Origin: Lycium barbarum
Lineage: Eukaryota > Streptophyta > Magnoliopsida > Solanales > Solanaceae
Assembly: GCF_019175385.1 (NCBI RefSeq)
Contig: NC_083340.1
Location: forward strand, 23,820,336 to 23,884,335
Length of the DNA stretch: 64,000 nucleotides
Direction of reading: 5' to 3'
Below the pieces are notes generated by a model. It was not told the origin of the DNA, did not search any database, and saw nothing but the letters and a program-made list of their open reading frames with translations. The translations under genes were made by a program, and so were the position numbers. How positions within the stretch are numbered: position 1 is the first letter of the stretch; each line of letters begins with the position of its first letter. Of this stretch, positions 22,601 through 37,600 are shown in pieces.

Positions 22601-25600
22601 AGTCACAGAGAAGATTTGGTTTCTTTTCCTACTAATTTTATATCATGCTTATGTGACTTGCATTTGAACTGAAATTCAGTATTCCAAAAGCACTCCTAAA
22701 TATTTAAAAGCTTTCCTAAATCTGTGGCAGTTGATGATTCAATTTTATAAAATATTAAAAGAGATATCCAGAAAATAATGTACCGTGAGATTGAGAGGAT
22801 TGGCATCCTCTGGAGGAATGGGTATATTCATCCACTCTTATTGGAGGTTTCAGCCTACGACCAAGTCAAATCCTGAACTTCTTAATTTATATTTTTCTTT
22901 CTATACTATAGTAATGATGTTTTAGTCGAGTAGTTTCATCAGTTTTTCCCTCTAAATGTTCACCGATGCTGTAACACCTCGTAGCTTCGGGCGAAGGTTT
23001 GACTCATAAGATGATAATATAATGAAACCAATATGAGGGTTATAGGAAGTGTTTTGAAAACCAATCAAGTCATAAGAAATGTCTTTGGGCAAAGCAAAGT
23101 TGGAAGCCACTCCACGGGGCATGTTTGCAAGTGAGTTTATAGAAGGTCTTACTTCCAACGACCATAACCCCTCTATTAATTTGGAATTTGGGAAAACTTC
23201 CTTGATGAAAGTTGTAGCCCTTTGAAATAGCTTTCCAACGGTATATTATGGAGCCCAAACAGAGCTGCGTACAAGAAGTTATGCCTATTTTACCGAACGC
23301 TGTTCAGAACCGACACCCGTCGCTTGTGCAGGCGCGTGCGATGGCCCCGCGCCGCACGCCGATCGCACAAAAACCCCTACTCTGAATAATGATCTGAGTA
23401 TGGTCGTGCGATGCACGGCGTCGCGCGACCATCGCATAACAGGGTTAGTTTACGCGTTTTAAGCTATATTTAGGATTTGGGGTTTATTTCCCCAACACCC
23501 CGTCCACGAAAAATCTCTCTAAACTCAGAGACAACAAATCCCAAACCCCAAGAACCTTCCAAGGTAAGTTTTATCATGATTCTAGGTTGAATCCAAGTCC
23601 CCAAAACCTTTCAAATCCATAGGGTTATGATTGGAATATTATTGTTGGATGTGGAAACCCTAGAACCCGAATTCAAGAGGATTGGACTTCAAAAAGGTAA
23701 TGTTTCTACTCCCTAATCATTTATAGTTGTGAATTGATGAATTCTTAGGAGAATAGTAAATGGGTTTGATAAAGAGGATTATATGAACTATGCTAGAATT
23801 TTGGATTATTGACTTGGGATTGTTGTATTCATGTGGGTGATGAAGAATGATGTTAATTACACCTAATTGAGATTGTAGAATCAGCTAGAAGTAATAGAGT
23901 GGGGATTTGGTGAAGAAAACACCATTAATGAAGGTTGTGGAGCTTCATGCCCACCAAGTGTTTGATAAAATGCTTAGATGAACAAAGCATGAATATTGTT
24001 GCTAATATAGAGTCCCTATGACCTGTATTGCTATAGATTAAAGTTGAAGGGATTGAAGGACATTGTGATACGCTCAAAAGAAGGAGGTTAAGGTATGTAG
24101 AACTTCCATCCACATGTGAGAATCTCTACGTTCTTCCCCATGATCCGTTTCGTAAAATCTATGAAGTTCAAATCCTAGGGCATTAAACCCAACATATTGG
24201 TAGCCCGTAATTATGTATGTATGTACATGAATTTTGTATCTATGTTCGTTATTGTATTCCTAATCTTCCATTACGAATATTAGGAATCCTAGCTTAATCC
24301 ATGAATCATGAATTCTTCCTCATGTGTTCTCATTATGTTTATATGAAACCTTATGATTTCATCCAGCAAGTTACAAGCAGGTTTTCAAGACAAGTATATA
24401 TATATGATTTCGAACTATGGTTATTACTCATGAACCAAAAACAGGTTTTGCAAGACTATGACAAGCTATCGTATGAAACTATACAAGCAAGTTATGATTC
24501 CTGAAAACCATGTACAAGCAAGTTATGATTCATGAAAACCATGTACAAGCAAGTTATGATTCATGAACACTATGTACAAGCAAGTTATGATTCATGATAT
24601 ACCATGGGCAGCAAGTGCCACTATTTTACATGTTCATGTTTTGGGAGTTGCATTAATTACCGAGGAGGGCTTCAGATGGCCTGAAACTGCGTAGCCACCG
24701 TAGGATGAGGATCGCTCCACCCATGTCCCAGACGATCTCTCATAATGACTGGATCCTTTCATATTTTATTAAATCTCATGTTCCTTGGCAAGGACTGAGT
24801 GTTCTGCTGGCGGGACGCAAGCACCAGACCATGGATCGGTTATAAGTTATTGCTCTCCCTACTTATGATATTTTTACCATGTTTTATATATATATATGTA
24901 TGCACTCATGTTCATGTCCAGGTTTTCAGTTTCAGTTCTTATCATGTTATTCCATGTCCCATGTTATTTCCTTCAGTTGTTTTACATACCAGTACATTCA
25001 ATGTGCTGACGTCCCCTTTTTATTGCCCGGGGGCCTGCATTTCACGATGCAGGTACTGATGTACAGGACGACACATCTGCTCAGTAGGACAGCATTCGTA
25101 TCAGCTTATTGGTGAGCCCCATCTCATTCGGGGTTTAGTCAACTTTGGTTTTATGTTTAGTTATGCAACTAAGGTATGCTGGGGGCCTTGTCCCAGTAAG
25201 TATGTCTTCCAGTCAGACTCATGATAGAGGTTTCATAGACTAGACAAGTCAGTTATGTCATGTCAGACATTCGGAGTCGTATAGCCATTTTGGCTCGTTC
25301 ATGTTGTTTCCGCACTCGTGTTTAAACAAGTATTTTTATTAAGTATTATGACTTACTACGTTTTATAAAGGCTCATCATGCATTCACGTTATATTCCGCT
25401 TATGTTATGTAGCATGATGATTCAACAAACCATGTGGTTCGCTCGGTCACATGCAGTCAGGCACCGAGTGTCGTGTTACGTCCAGGCCATGGTTCGGGGC
25501 GTGACAGATGCAATGATGTTTTAGTCGAGTAGTTTCATCAGCTTTTCCCTCTAAATGTTCACCGATGCAATTATGTTTTAGTCGAGTAGTTTCATCAGCC

Positions 25601-28600
25601 TTTCCCTCTAAATGTTCACCGATGCAGTCTTACCTAATGTTTTGATGACAAAGTTGGAATAACCGGACTTATATTCTACAATGATTTGGTTTCCGTTCTG
25701 AAACTCAAAGATGATTATCACCCAATCATGATAATCATGAAGACATGGAGAGCTTTAACCAAAACAGATACAAAGAAACTGGTTTTGGGGAATTCAGAAA
25801 TTTCTAAAATTAAGTTTAATAGAGCATGCATCTTTAGTGCAAGAGATTAATGCAGGAGCTCAAATTAAATAAGCTTCTGCAGAAAAGTAGAAAGCACGTA
25901 AGCTGGGAATCCATTAACTCAGATCCCGAAGCTAGACAAACAGGGTTATTTTTCTTTTGAAGAGGAAAAATAAGGTACATAAAATATTAAAACTGATACC
26001 TGTGCCTTATTCCTGAATCAATCCCCCATACTCTTACATGACCAGGGATATCCACTAGCCCTAGCACCTCAGCAGGCTGCAATTGGGAACCAATCTTAGT
26101 CATTCCTTAAACATCAATTCACTAAAGTTTGCTCCATTATTGGCTCCATACCTGACAAACCATTGCAAGAAGTTTGTTGACTTCACCACATGCAGAAGTC
26201 ATCTGATCCATTACACCACACGGCGCTCCAACTACATGATTTTCTACCTATCATAAAAAGACTGACAAGTCAGGTGCTGAACTACTATTGAACGTCAAAC
26301 AGTTGGAAGATAAAAATCATCAATCAGAAGCCCTAGAGAAATAATACCTTTTGACACAGTATGGCAAGCTCCCTTGGACTAATATTCAACCCTGTAAAGC
26401 AAGATTATGGTGCAATATCAAGAAAGCATTCAAATGGCTGTGGATCAGTTAAACAGAGCTTATACATCGTTGGACCAAAGAAAACTTTAACCTTTTTCTG
26501 AAGAAACTTTAAAAAAGGGCATGCATAAAGCAAAGACACTTTTTTTTGTAAGAGACATAAAGCAAAGACTGATACAGAACTAGTCACACCTTTTCCTAAT
26601 GAGAGATTTTTTTCCCCTGGTTATTGTGGGTGGTGGTCCAGGTAGAGATCCATTATCAAACTCATGATATTTTGTCATGATAATAGGAAGGAAGTGTCAT
26701 ATTAATCTGAAAGGGACGGACAAGAATTAACTAATTTTCTTTTCCAGGTTGTTCAGATTTTCATGACCAAGTTCATGATTCTCTATGTTTCACTCAAAAG
26801 AATTGCCTGGTTCGTTCTTTTTACTGTAACTCTAGTCCTTAGGACCATTATTGTATTTGTAAGTACTTCAACTTTCTTCTCTCTTTGTTCCTCTTTCGTG
26901 TTTAACTTATATTGACAACTATGCCTTTGGCCAATATAAAGTTGTAAACTGACGAAGATTTAAGAGAAACCCTCATAAGTTCCACGAAAAATCTAAAAGG
27001 CTATGTATACAGAATGTATTTAAGGCAAATGAAAGAAACAAGGAATTAGTTACTCAGAATCAAGCACAAGGAAAGATACTTTGGAGTAACATCATCAGCA
27101 TAAACATTTCATTAGTGCTGTGAGGGAAAAAAGGGAGAAAGAATTGAGATTAGGAATGAATCTTGTTGTCTTATTATATGTGCAATTATGCACTTACAAT
27201 GTATAGCTTTTACCTTAGTCCAATGTGGGACATCTTAATGTAAACAATGTTGTCTGACTCTTTACAAGTAGTAGCTATGTGAAATGCATTGATTGCTCTT
27301 AAATTTTTAGAAGCATTTCATATGCACTAGATTTTGCCCCAGTGGATGTCAACCAAACTTCACGCATGCTATCATATTCTTCACATAAAAATCTATTAGC
27401 AGGCTGTTAGCAACAATCTGTGTATTACTTGACACTAATCCAGTCCTTTTATAATCCAATTCTTGGAGATACAGCTTTGGCTGCACTCAAAGTCCTTATG
27501 GCTAAACTCCACCCCCACCCCCACCTCCACCCACCCTCCTCTTCTCTCTGTTGCCAGTTTCCACTTATTTTCCTTTCATTTTCATATTGTGCTCTTAAAG
27601 CAAGGAGGAAGTAGATGAGTAGTATGGGGGTTTCGATAAATGTATCTACACCAGTTAGCTAGACATAAAAGTCAAGATTGCTTAGAGACCTTTCATGTGT
27701 GTGCTCTTACCTAGTACAAGTTAGCATTGCTATGGTCAATTTTATATGTTTCTTCTTGACAAAAAGTACATATCTCATTATAACATGTGCGTAGTTATAT
27801 AAATTAAATTGAAAGAGTAACTACCATGAGAAGCAGCAATGGCAGACATGCTAGCAACCTCCACAGATGCAGAGGATGACACGCCTTTTCCTTCCGGAAC
27901 AGCAGAAGAAACCTATAAGTTCATAAAGGAGCATCATCATAGATTATTTCCACCTTGCTTGTTCATTGGTACAATTTAAGAACTTCAAATTTGATAATAG
28001 AAGACACCAATTATTTAACAATAATTCTAAGGGATAATTTCAGAGACCTCCCCTCAGGTTTCACTTCATAATACTAACCTCCTTTGTGGTTAATGATATT
28101 ACATTTATCTCCCTTATTTAGATTTCTCTGTAACAATTTTAATTACAGCCCGACCAATTTGCCCTTTACTAATATTGAGCTCTTCTAATAATTAATTCTA
28201 TGGATATCTTCTTTAACAAATTCTTTAAGAAAAAACCTAATTTGGCCGCCGCATGAATTCAAAAGAGATCCGACCACGCCCCAGATAGGCTCTTCTACAA
28301 ATAAGTGACAGGACATTTGAAGTTGTCTTCTTACTCAGAAAAACATTTCAGGGTTGCTACCAATTACTTCAATCGCTGGCGAAAAGGTATAAGCAGCAGC
28401 TTGGTGTAGCAATATGCTTGATTCTTACATCCCACAAGCACCATTCTGAATTTTCAATGGCATTCCTGCAGTTATTACAAACTTGGAATGGCGGTTTAAG
28501 TGTTCCCCAACATTAGGGTAGGAGACAACATGGCTACAAGTTATGGCCGCCGGAGATTCTAAGCATTCTTTTATGACTTTTTCCTTCTAAATTTATAAAA

Positions 28601-31600
28601 AGGCACTCAGACACTTGCTGAAAATATAAAAAATAAGGAGCTAGATATTTATTGAATTAAAACTCATTTCTTTTTCATTGAATTCTTAAAAAAAGTATGT
28701 TTAAAAAATTAGTTAAACAAAAGAGTTCACTTTAGAAGTTGCAAATTGTTCAGGTCGTAATATTTTACATTAATGATAAATAGGTTAAAGGAATTCTACA
28801 AAAAAATCAAAACAAGGGACAGTGTTACAAAGTGGAAGCAGAGAAGCAGTCTCAAAATTTTCTCTAATTCTAATGTGCAACAAAATAATTATGTCTTGAG
28901 ACAGAGCATAAATTATTTGCCTCAAATTAAGCTATCCTGCAAATAAAGGTATAGGGTAGTCACTGTTATCCACGTAAAAGGGAATGAAACAGAATAAGAT
29001 ACCTACTTTAGTAGCTAGGCTGGTCTACCAACCTCTACATTGCCAAAGCTATTTTGCATATGCAATGCTCATTGAGGCAACCACCATCAGAGAGTTAGAC
29101 AGATTAGAACATATCGTGCGAAATTGTGAGATTTATGATGACGCAAGTGGATATTATGGAGTGGTGTAATCTTTTAGATACCACAAAGTTCAACTAGAAA
29201 AGGTTTAATATTACGATGAAATTATGTTCACATGACATGGAGACCAGCGTAAGTAAGCAGCACATACTATCAGGATGTTAAGGGACATGTTATTTAATAT
29301 AATCAGGTGTTAGCAAACTCAGACGAACATTATGCTACATTAAAAGGAATACAACACAGAGTAAACCAATGAAAACAGATCGTAGGAGTAAACTAATGAA
29401 AACAGATCGTATCACCATCGAATGGCAGTGCATACAAGAGAAACATACAACTGTTACCTGTTATTTCAGTTATTAAAGTAACAGATGAAAAACAAACAAC
29501 TTCCAGCTAGGAAGCAAGAAATATATATATATATATATATATAAATATATAAATATTGGTTTAAATTATTTAGACAGAATAGGAGATAACATGGCAATGG
29601 GTAATGGACTTGGACTAACCAGCAAACTAATACTATTATCGAAGCGTATGCCAAGCTCCTTCATCAAAACCAGAACTGTGCCGGCAACATATGCAGCCCA
29701 TCTAAAATGGGACTGAAGTTAGTATAACATAAAGATAGACATTCAAGTAGAGAAAATGCAGAATAGTAGAATGCGAAACCTTTGGGAAGGATCTCGGCCA
29801 AAATACTGCCTTGCTTTCTCATAAGTTATGGGTTCATCCCCTTCCAGGAAATCTGATAAGTCCATGTCAAACGTTGGACCACGGTTGCTCAGTTCTGCCC
29901 CATATGACACCTATTGTGGTGTAAATAGGTAAAGCTTCAATAGAATGATAAGGATTGCAGTCAAAACAGCTAGCCCGTTGCAATAGTTTAGATTTCTTAT
30001 ACTGAGAACTTGTTAAAACTTAAAACAGCTTGTTTGCTACCCAGTCCACATAGAAACAGAAAAAACAATCACTTCTGACAAATCTGTATCACATTTCAAA
30101 AAGAGAAATACATGATTTCTTCATGTGTGTCTGTAAGTGGTGAGAGATTCTAGTACACCTCAAAATTACACATACGACTTGGTCCCTTCAAGTGAAGTTA
30201 AAATAGACAAGAACAGCTAACTGCATCGGCTTCAACCCCAATCATATACTTTAAATAAGTAAATATAGTGAGAAATTCATACAATTTGAAGCACAGGGGT
30301 GGGCCCCTCTCCTTTGTCCTGTTGCCGAGCCAGAGCATGCTTCCAAAGCCTCTGTTTGCTTGGGTGTATCTTTTGAACAGCAACATGGCAGGCTTCTCTA
30401 ATTGGCATCTGCAGAAACAACATTAAGTGGACAACAAAAACATCACTTTTAAACTTCACCGAACTTCCCTTAACCATTCAAGCCTTTTCAGCAAGCATAC
30501 ATGTCATGTTGCGAATGACAAACCTTCTGTAAGTATGTATATGGAAAAAATAACAAGGAACATTAAATAGACAACAGGTAGACAAACAAAGAAAATTGGA
30601 ATTTTCTCAGTTGTGAGGTAACAAGGTCGAAGAATTAAAGAAATTGAGGATTAATGTGTACAATTAACATATTTATATTATGACAACAGCAAGGTGCATA
30701 GTGCATAGACAACAGTAGATTATTCTGACATGTGTTTATGCAAAGAATTTGTTAAATCCCGTATAAGACGAAAAGCAAAAAATAATGATACTGAAATAAA
30801 ATGTCCTAGTACTTTCAAATGGAACAACAATATAACTAACATTTAAAAGGTTGGTTTTAAATTATATTCAGAAAGCAAAAAGGGCAAAGAGAAACTAAGT
30901 GGTCAACGAAATAGCAACCATGCACAGATTTAAAGCTGAATTATACAACTTTAGAGAAATCTTAGCTAAGCATGTTAGTTACATGCTTGGCTCATTTCTA
31001 AGACCAAGCTTTAGATGTAGGAGCTAAAAACTAGAACCTAGCCCTCAGAAAAGTTTGGGATGTCTTGATTCGACAGTTGATCTAACAAACAAGAATAGGC
31101 TTTACACAAAGATTTTAAAAGAAGTAATGTAGGATACCTGTAAGACAAGGCTTCCAGAATAGTCAGCAATTCCACCCATGACATCTAGCCTTCCAGGTGC
31201 TCTTGCCACAAATATGTCTTCCTATACATAGAAATTTTAGGTAAGTATACCAGGTATGACAGAAATCTTCAGCAAGATTAGGAAAAGTCATCTTTCAAGA
31301 TTAAAAAGCAAAAAAAGGGAACAATGACTAAAGTGTTTCAAATTCTGAAGGGAACACTCTATATCATGGACACGCTTGTATATCAGTGTTCACAAGAAGA
31401 CCCTCTATAAATAAATTTTTAAGACAAACTTTGAGATTCTAGAGATGAAGCAACTTTAGTGGACCAAGGATGCATAAGTATAAAAGGAATATGTTAATGA
31501 GACGACGCCAAATTACATTAGCTTATTTATTCTCCAAAATAAACAGGAATGAAACTTGATACCTAAAATAAAATCATTTTCAACTTCCTGATGTAGCTAA

Positions 31601-34600
31601 AAAAAGACTATACTATCATTATCTTTCTGTTATACATAAAGTATTTTCTATCAAAAAGAGACCATCTTATCTTTTAGTTAAAGATAAGATTTACTAGTCC
31701 TATCTTTTCAGTTAAGAGACAAAGTTCTACTAGTTCCAAGAGTTCTAAGTTTGGAATTCCCTATCCTATAAATAGGACTTTCATGTATTCTGTTTGAGGA
31801 CTTGAAAAATATTTGGAGGATTTGATTTGGTATTGCAATTTCATCCTTCTCCCTTCTCCCATATTTCCCCATTCCCTTTTCTCTGTTATTCTACTATCTT
31901 CTCTCTCTCTCTCTATCTATCTATCTTAATTTTTGTGTATGTCTGTTTCTCTCCAACTTTTATTTTCTTATTCTCCATATTATTCTATCTCCCTTTCTCA
32001 AATTTCCCCCCTTGACTTCTTCTTGTCTCACTTTTGGTACTACATCAACCTTGGTGTTAGTGTCCAAGTTTAGAATCAAGTTTTGATTCATCACACTGCC
32101 ATATTCTTTAGCACCTCCCAATACTGTTCTTGCCACTGGTTGCCCGATATCTTCTGGCTCTTTAGTTGGTAGACTGAAAAGGTTCGTTATTCGATGGGTG
32201 CAAATAAACCATTATATGATGCTGTGTGGACTAGCAATGATGCAATTCATATTAGTAATATAGATCTTTCAAGAATTGCACTGGCAAATTCACTCGTTGG
32301 AGTTGAGCTTCTCCAACTGAGGGAGAATGAAGAGCTAGAAAGATACAGAACCATCACAATCTTTGAATTTTTAAATCTTTTTGTTAGAGATAAAGTCCTA
32401 TTTATTAGTTAACAATAATCTTAGTCTTTGGTTAGTGATAATATTTTTTGGGTCTTATCTCTTTAGTTAGAGATTGAGCTGTTCTAGTTTCAAGAGCTCT
32501 AAACTCAGAATCCTACCCTATAAATAAGACTCTGATGTACTTTGTTTAGGGACTAATTAATATTGGATTAATTCATTTGGGATTGCAATTTCTATCCCTC
32601 TTTAACACCCTTCTTCCTCCTCCCCTCTCCCATATTTCCCGTCTGCATTTCTCTCCTATTCTTTTTTTTAATATTGGATTAATTCATTTGGTATTGCAAT
32701 TTCTATCCCTCTTTAACACCCTTCTTCCTCCTCCCCTCTCCCATATTTCCCGTCTGCATATCTCTCCTATTCTTTTCTTATTGCTCTTCCTTTTTTTTCT
32801 CTCTCATTCCATTCCTTTCAATATTTCTCTGTCTCTTTTTCCTCTCTTATCCTTATACTCTCACCCTCTTCCCTCTATTTTATTTGTTTATCCCCTTTCT
32901 CAGTTCTTCTCCTTGACTTCACCCCTTCCCCTTTTGGTGTTACACTATTTCCATCTTTGAGGTGAGATTAAGTCATAGTGTAAAGAGTTATCTACAGATA
33001 AGCCTCTTTTGGGATTTGTAATCTTGAAAATAAGACAGGTTACCTGCTACAACAGAAACATCACCTGATGGTGTAAAATTCTTTATACTGAAAATTTATA
33101 TAACTTCAACTCTTTGAGGTATGATAGGTGTAGTAGATTTAATGGAACAATCCAACATTTATATTTTAGACAGAAATTTTTAATGACTCAATGTTGACGA
33201 AAGAGCAGTGTTATGAGTTCTACTTTACCTCTATATGGTAATTACAAGTCTCTCTTCGGTTTGGTGGTGGGAGGGGGGGGGGGGTGAGAGTCAGGGGCTG
33301 GGGGTGACAAGTAGCAGGTTAGTCAACAAAATAAAATTACACAAGAGAGTTTGGCATGAAATGAAGATGACCTCCCAATTGAAGATACCAGCAGCAGCTT
33401 TCCGCTCCCTAATGGTGTGCTTTCCTGTTTTTGTAGGGGAATCAACAACCGAGGCATCCAATCCTGCCAAGCTCTTCAAGAAACTCAAGGTATCTGACAG
33501 ACCAAGAAAATCTCCATGGAGAATTTCAAAGTCTTGAGGATATCTAAGAAGAAAATAAAAAACATTAACCCCAATTAACTCAGCAATTATTCTGTTAAAC
33601 GCTAAACAAATGAGATGTAAGAAGAATTACAAGTCTGTTTGCAAGTTATTTCCAGCTGTTTCAGTGGTAGGTGATCCTGTACGAAGACCAAGTTCACTTT
33701 CGGCATTTGCATACCAGTCTGGAATACAGAGATCTCTTCCGGGAACTCTTTGCAACTGATATCCAAGAACTATTGCATCACGCAATCTCCTTGGCCCACT
33801 CAGCTAAAGGTCATATAAAAGCAAATCTTAGCATATAGCTGGGTACACATTTATTAGTTTAACTAATGGATAATTCTTAATCAAAATAGACAAAAAGAGG
33901 AACAAAAATATTAGTGAACACAGCTTTACCTTGTCTAATGTATAGTTTTTACCATAAGCTGTATCCTGTAAAATGCGAGCTGCAACTTCACCACCATTAG
34001 TTCCTCCTTCATAGCATGGTTTCAGAGTCATTGCACGTTCAAGGTAAGGTCTCCAATGTCCAGTAAGTAAATCCCTTCTGATCATCTCAACACCACCTTG
34101 ATAGTACTAAGAAAAAATTATATGCTTTAATTATAGTATTTTCACGAAGGGGAGCCTTCGCTTAACTGGTAAAGTTGCTACCATGTGACCAGGAGGTCAC
34201 GGGTTCGAGCCGTGGAAACAGCCTCTTGCAGAAATGCAAGGTAAGGCTGCGTACAATAGACCCTTGTGGTCCGGCCCTTCCCCGGACCCCGCGCATAGCG
34301 GGAGCTTAGTGCACCGGGCTGCCCTTAATTATAGTATTTTCACAAAACCTTGAGGTAATAAAGACAAAAAAACTAAAGAAAGAAGCTTCTGCTAATATAC
34401 TCTACCTCAAGCATATTTCTGAGAAATGGTTCTTCATTAAAATAGTCTCTACGGACAAATACAAATGGTAACTTGTAAGCCAGGGCCTCGCTAACGGTAC
34501 CATATCCAATTTTCCCTGGAATAGAAGACCTTCTGTAAGGTTTTATTGGGACACCTTAATATTCGACCGAGTCATTTAACTGATGCAACTAACCTAGCAT

Positions 34601-37600
34601 GCAATCGGATGCTGCCATTACATCTGGGGTATATGCATCTTTTGCAAGCTTTACGAAATTTGGAGGTAGCTGCTGGCTCTCAGAGGCACCACAAACCTGA
34701 ATTCAGACAAGGAAAGATGTTAAGTTGAGATAATACAGTACAATGCCTCTCGGTGATTTAATATACAAAATAGCCAGCAAATGTATAGGTTTTGTATATT
34801 TAAGTATAAATATACACATATATATAAGATATATGCAATATACATATAATATACATGATCAGTGTATAGTTTTTGTATATTTTGGCTGTGTAAGGAGATA
34901 CTAGATGGGCTTAAAAGTTCAAGAAATCATATACCAGGCACAACCAACCAGTTGGTAAGCACTCCTCCTTCAACTTCCAACCTGCAGGCTGCAAATGAAA
35001 ATAGGAGCATTATTCTAGTACAGATATGTTAATTATTGGATATTTCTATTAGTGAGAAGAAGATGTGTAAGACAAAATATTGAAACAACAACATAGATAT
35101 GCCCTCTATCCTAGATGTTTTTGCTTTCACTCTCGCGCTTTTGAGATGTCCAAAATAAGATCTCTTTTACTCCAAAACTACCCCTTTTATGGTAAATGGT
35201 AATGAATCTGAAAAACAATGGAAAAGATAAAATTCGTTTGTTTGCCTTATCAAACTAAACTTCCTAATTCACAAATCAATATCCTTTACTTCATAGCGCC
35301 AAGACCATTGAGTGAACCAAACATGGTTAAACCACTTTTCAATATCAAATTTGAAATTAAATGCGAGTACAACTAATTAAGGCACATGATGATAAGCAAT
35401 CTTGGAAAATTGTCAAGGAAAAGGGGAAGCAAAGGCAACTTTTTAATGCTGTTGATATCTGCAAACTCACCTGTCCACCAAAGTTCAGAATAACAACCTT
35501 CACATCCTCCCCAATTCCAAGTTCTTTCCGGACCTACAATAGTGACAATAAACTAACGTCATTAGATACATATTCATACAAATATTTTAGCTCTTTCAAA
35601 TAAAGACTGAACTTTACGTTCCTGACCTCTTTGCGGGACTTGTGCAATCTCCTTACAACCAAGGGTACGTCAATTATATCACGAAAAGCAGGCACTGCAG
35701 TAATTAAGCAATTGACCTATAGTTGATGAAGAGCAGAAAAACAAATAAAACAACATTTTGATACACGGCACACCAACATACTTGGACAGTATCCTGGCAA
35801 CCGAATAAGAAATTCACAATGAGAATAGTCCTCTGCAATCTGCATTAGACATAAAGCCACCAAAAAGAAGAGATATTAACACTTTGGAAGAAAATAATTA
35901 AACTGAAACGAACCGTATGTAAAAGTTGGACACGATTCACATCTCACAATTAATCAGCGGCTATGACAAAGTTAACAGTGGGAGAGTTATCATAATGCAT
36001 TATCAAGCTAAAAAAAAAAACGTACATTAGCTGGAAAAATGTTCAGCTCTCAGATCTTACCTGCCACACTATTGACCTATGATGATTTCCAGCTGCCATT
36101 ACATACTCTGCGTAGATGAAGTCCCAGCTACACAAAAAAAATAATGGCAGATATATAAGGGGTATTATTGAACCTTGATCTACTGAATGAATATAATGAC
36201 AAACATCAATTGCCAGGAATCCGGCAACAAATAATACTATCATGTTGTGCAATAGCTTATAAAGGTTAATAAAAAATAAAAAATAGATTTCAGGACAAAA
36301 GTATCTGGATGTAATCTGGGCGTACCGTTCTAAACCTCAAACTAAAGAAGCAAGCTAGGCGCAAAATTCTTGAGTGATTATATATGCTTCCATTTGACCC
36401 AAAAAAAAAAAAAAAGAAGAAGAAGATATGAAGTAAAAAGGGAGTTAGACGTGAAAACCTGAAGTTGGTGATACAAACAGATGGAATTCCAGCATCAGCT
36501 GCTGCCCTGCAAGCAACTGGAACAACATCTGATACCTGTTTCCAGAATACATAGACATAAACATCATATAGTTCCTTCAAATCCCCTAGAGAGACGTAAA
36601 CAGGAAAAAGCAACAATCTCTTTTTGCAAATAAGAGAGAGAAAAAAAAGTTCCCTTCTTAATTGCAGTCAACAAAGAAATAGTGCTAACACAAGGTCGTA
36701 TAGCTCCTAAGCTAAGCTTCCAAAAGAAAGAAACAATACCTTCCACAATACCTTCCTACATTCTTATGCTACAAAACGGAGATTACTTCAGGAAAAAATA
36801 GTGCTAAGAGCTGTTTATCTCCTAACCTAAGCTTCCGAAAGAAAGAAATAATACCTTCTTACATTCTTATCTATTGAACACCAGTGACTAGCAACAGCAG
36901 CCTAAAAGTCAGGTAACTTATAGAGGTAAAAGAAGGCCAGCAAAGTACTTTTTCTTGATGAGGCAAGAGAAGCAATTCTTTTACCACAAAATCTGCCTTG
37001 ACGGATTTCAGCCACTCCACTTCTGTTGCCAAAATGGATGCACGTGGCACAACAGCAGTCTCGGAATACTAAATCAACAAAGTTACACATACAACGATTA
37101 AGCCAGGCAAGCATAATATTTCATCTAACAATATAACAAAGAAAAACTACAATGGAATTATAATCTTCAAAAAAAGTGGCCGAAGGCAGCGGGTATACCT
37201 TCTCTAGTGAGGCAAGACGATCCACTGTCAATGCATCAGCTTGAACTGCTCCGCAATCTAACAGCACCTGCAAAGTGTTGTCTAATGTTAAAATATTAAA
37301 AAAAGAACCACTAAAATTTGGAATTTCTTCAACAAGGGAGCATTTTGACGATCAACAGACCTTGCGAAGAAAAAGTCGAGGAGATTGTATCTCGGATGTA
37401 AAGACAAAGTCAGGTGCACCAGTGACGACATGAACATCATGCCCAGATAGGATGAGATTTCTAGCGACCTAATCAGCAGAAAGATCACATTCATTGGGAT
37501 AGCAATTGATTTCCATAATGCAAGACAATGAATCAAGACTTAAACCACAACTGACAAGCAAGGCAATTGCACGGTCTTCTTGTGCACCAACAGCATGCAG

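Noticed and set aside
24483..24600. CRISPR-like direct repeats
   Set aside because: Units are contiguous without unique spacers and lie in an LTR of a plant genome.
32194..32412. Coding gag remnant in the TRIM-like interior
   Set aside because: No zinc knuckle or recognisable Gag core; left as non-coding.
33235..33537. 100-codon plus-strand ORF
   Set aside because: Antisense shadow of ARA1 exon 15.
34149..34324. Functional tRNA gene
   Set aside because: A and B boxes belong to the SINE head; body and flanking duplications identify it as a SINE.
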